DNA of 6,112 nucleotides, taken from assembly GCA_025937955.1 (NCBI GenBank), contig JAICQI010000376.1:1-6112 (forward strand), given 5' to 3'. The notes below the pieces were generated by a model that was given only the letters and a program-made list of their open reading frames with translations, did no database searches and was not told the origin of the DNA. Shown here in pieces: positions 4,989 through 6,112 of the stretch (the stretch's first letter is position 1; every line of letters begins with the position of its first letter). Origin of the DNA: Pyrinomonadaceae bacterium. GTDB taxonomy: Bacteria > Acidobacteriota > Blastocatellia > Pyrinomonadales > Pyrinomonadaceae. The position numbers were made by a program, and so were the translations under genes.

Positions 4989-6112
4989 ACGGGTCGTCCT
5001 GCGTTAAACGTTTGTGAGTTCGCGCGACCAGATCCGGTATTATCGCATCGTCGCTTGATTTCGGCACGATCTGTGGATTGGGTGCAATTACCGGACGAAT
5101 CATCTTCTGTTGTAATTGCTCGCGCGCGTCCATCATCCAGCCAAAGCCTCTGAAGATGTACGTCAACAGCGTTCGATCAGCTTCCTCAATCCCCAACGCT
5201 TCCTGAACACACCAGGCGCCGAAGTCGGTATTCGCCGTCAAACGCAGCGGCGGACTGTCTTCCTTTCCAGGCTTGAGCACACCTTTGACAAACGCAGTGA
5301 GATAGATGAGCCGCGCGATCGCGAGCCGCTCGTGCTGTCGCGGCGTGATGTTCAACTCGCCCGCGTCGATCGCCTTGAAGACCGGATCGATGTAGATCGC
5401 CGGCCGCGGATCCTGTTGCACTTGATTGCCTCTGCCCGCTGCGGAGATTTCCGGATGACCAAACGTCGGCAGTCCTCCAGTCAACATCTTTTCGCGAACT
5501 CGTTCCGCGCGCTGCTCGGGCGTCAAAGACTCGAGCTCCTGAACAAACTCCGACATGTCGTGAATCGCCCCGAAGTGTCGCGCGCCGTCGAGCGCCATGT
5601 GCGAAGCAATGAAGAAGTCGATGACTGAAAATGTGTGCAACGTGGCCATGTATCGCGCCACCATGTTCGAGCCTGCCGAGCCGTGATGAATCTGAATCGT
5701 GCCCATGCGCTCGAGGATTTCACATTCGTGCTCGTTCGCATGATGACCGAGGATGAGGCTATAGCTAACCGAAAAGGCGTTCTTCTTTTGCTTGCGTTCC
5801 TCTTCGATAAACTGTCGCGTCGAAGTCACCAGATCGTTTTCGGCAAGCTGCGGATTCTCCGTCAACAGATGATTCATGTAAGCCGAGATTCCGCCCACTG
5901 CAACACTCTTCATGTGGACAGCGATCATCTCGATCAATAGCGATTCCGAATCGCGTTCGTCGTGCAGGCCGCGATCCTGCGTCTCCTGCCGACCCAGCTT
6001 CGCTTTGTCGATAATCGCAAAGTGGTGCATCGCGACTTCGGGGCCGAGTTCGGGATACTTTTTGACAAAACCCGCCATCTCTTCGATCACGGGCCCAATG
6101 CTCTGAAAGAAC
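4966..6112 (-). CDS. Citrate synthase family protein, divergent; 5' end beyond window
   Basis: The gene enters from the right edge. The frame is open to the last base, so the GTG at 6090 is not a credible start. About 381 C-terminal residues are visible, counted here from 6111. Several blocks line up with E. coli citrate synthase: ILERMGTIQIHHGSAGSN (131-149) with ILERAMDRIFILHADHEQN; GARHFGA (176-182) with GPAHGGA, giving catalytic His179; FGHP (217-220) with FGHR; NTDFGAW (294-300) with NVDFYSG, giving the catalytic Asp296; and RGFGW followed by IRP (321-340) with TVGW and ARP. The enzyme would condense acetyl-CoA and oxaloacetate at the entry to the TCA cycle. The His-Asp-His-Glu-X-Asn block is replaced by HHGSAGSN, so a 2-methylcitrate synthase or other acyl-CoA-condensing role remains possible. 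The stop codon lies in a dispersed-type repeat, 19 bases from the convergent phosphofructokinase stop. Family fairly sure, substrate less so. Confidence 0.8.
   Translation of the reverse strand, partial: FFQSIGPVIEEMAGFVKKYPELGPEVAMHHFAIIDKAKLGRQETQDRGLHDERDSESLLIEMIAVHMKSVAVGGISAYMNHLLTENPQLAENDLVTSTRQFIEEERKQKKNAFSVSYSLILGHHANEHECEILERMGTIQIHHGSAGSNMVARYMATLHTFSVIDFFIASHMALDGARHFGAIHDMSEFVQELESLTPEQRAERVREKMLTGGLPTFGHPEISAAGRGNQVQQDPRPAIYIDPVFKAIDAGELNITPRQHERLAIARLIYLTAFVKGVLKPGKEDSPPLRLTANTDFGAWCVQEALGIEEADRTLLTYIFRGFGWMMDAREQLQQKMIRPVIAPNPQIVPKSSDDAIIPDLVARTHKRLTQDDPFNPRSSA

Noticed and set aside
5116..5628. 170-codon open frame on the plus strand inside the citrate synthase gene
   Set aside because: It is antisense to conserved citrate synthase blocks and its Arg-rich product shows no domain or ribosome-binding site.

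Overview
The window reads as a piece of a free-living, GC-rich bacterial chromosome, most likely from the Acidobacteriota (Blastocatellia-like). This is an inference from gene content: an ECF sigma factor of the 'VATQPNITELL...HTLQTTAL' type followed directly by a membrane Ser/Thr kinase with a C-terminal TolB/WD40-like propeller is a signature pairing of that phylum, though Planctomycetota and relatives carry similar pairs. No phage, transposase, CRISPR, tRNA or rRNA gene is visible.

Layout. Positions 1-207 are non-coding and repeat-rich. A pair of long inverted arms (21-53 and 157-190) encloses two 42-bp direct repeats (69-110 and 121-162). The sigma factor (208-774, +) and the receptor-like kinase (776-3790, +) follow, one base apart, and almost certainly form an operon. 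A 37-base gap carrying a hairpin and CCTAT repeats leads to 6-phosphofructokinase (3828-4946, +), whose active-site signatures point to pyrophosphate rather than ATP as phosphoryl donor. Nineteen bases further on, and convergent, is the 3' part of a divergent citrate synthase gene (4966-6112, -). Its 5' end lies outside the window.

How the genes work together. The first two look like one signalling unit: the kinase presumably senses something through its extracytoplasmic propeller, and the adjacent sigma factor is a natural phosphorylation target. In its region 2.2 the usual acidic residues are replaced by Gln-Thr-Thr, which fits a model in which phosphothreonine supplies the missing charge. 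No anti-sigma gene is present. Phosphofructokinase and citrate synthase belong to central carbon metabolism (glycolysis and TCA-cycle entry). Nothing shows that they are co-regulated with the signalling pair or with each other.

Each of the three non-coding gaps carries its own degenerate repeat with a period of about 9-10 bp: TTTTGTG/CACAAAA upstream of the sigma factor, CCTAT before phosphofructokinase, and GCGGAT between the convergent genes. The last one runs into the citrate synthase reading frame and supplies its last residues and stop codon.
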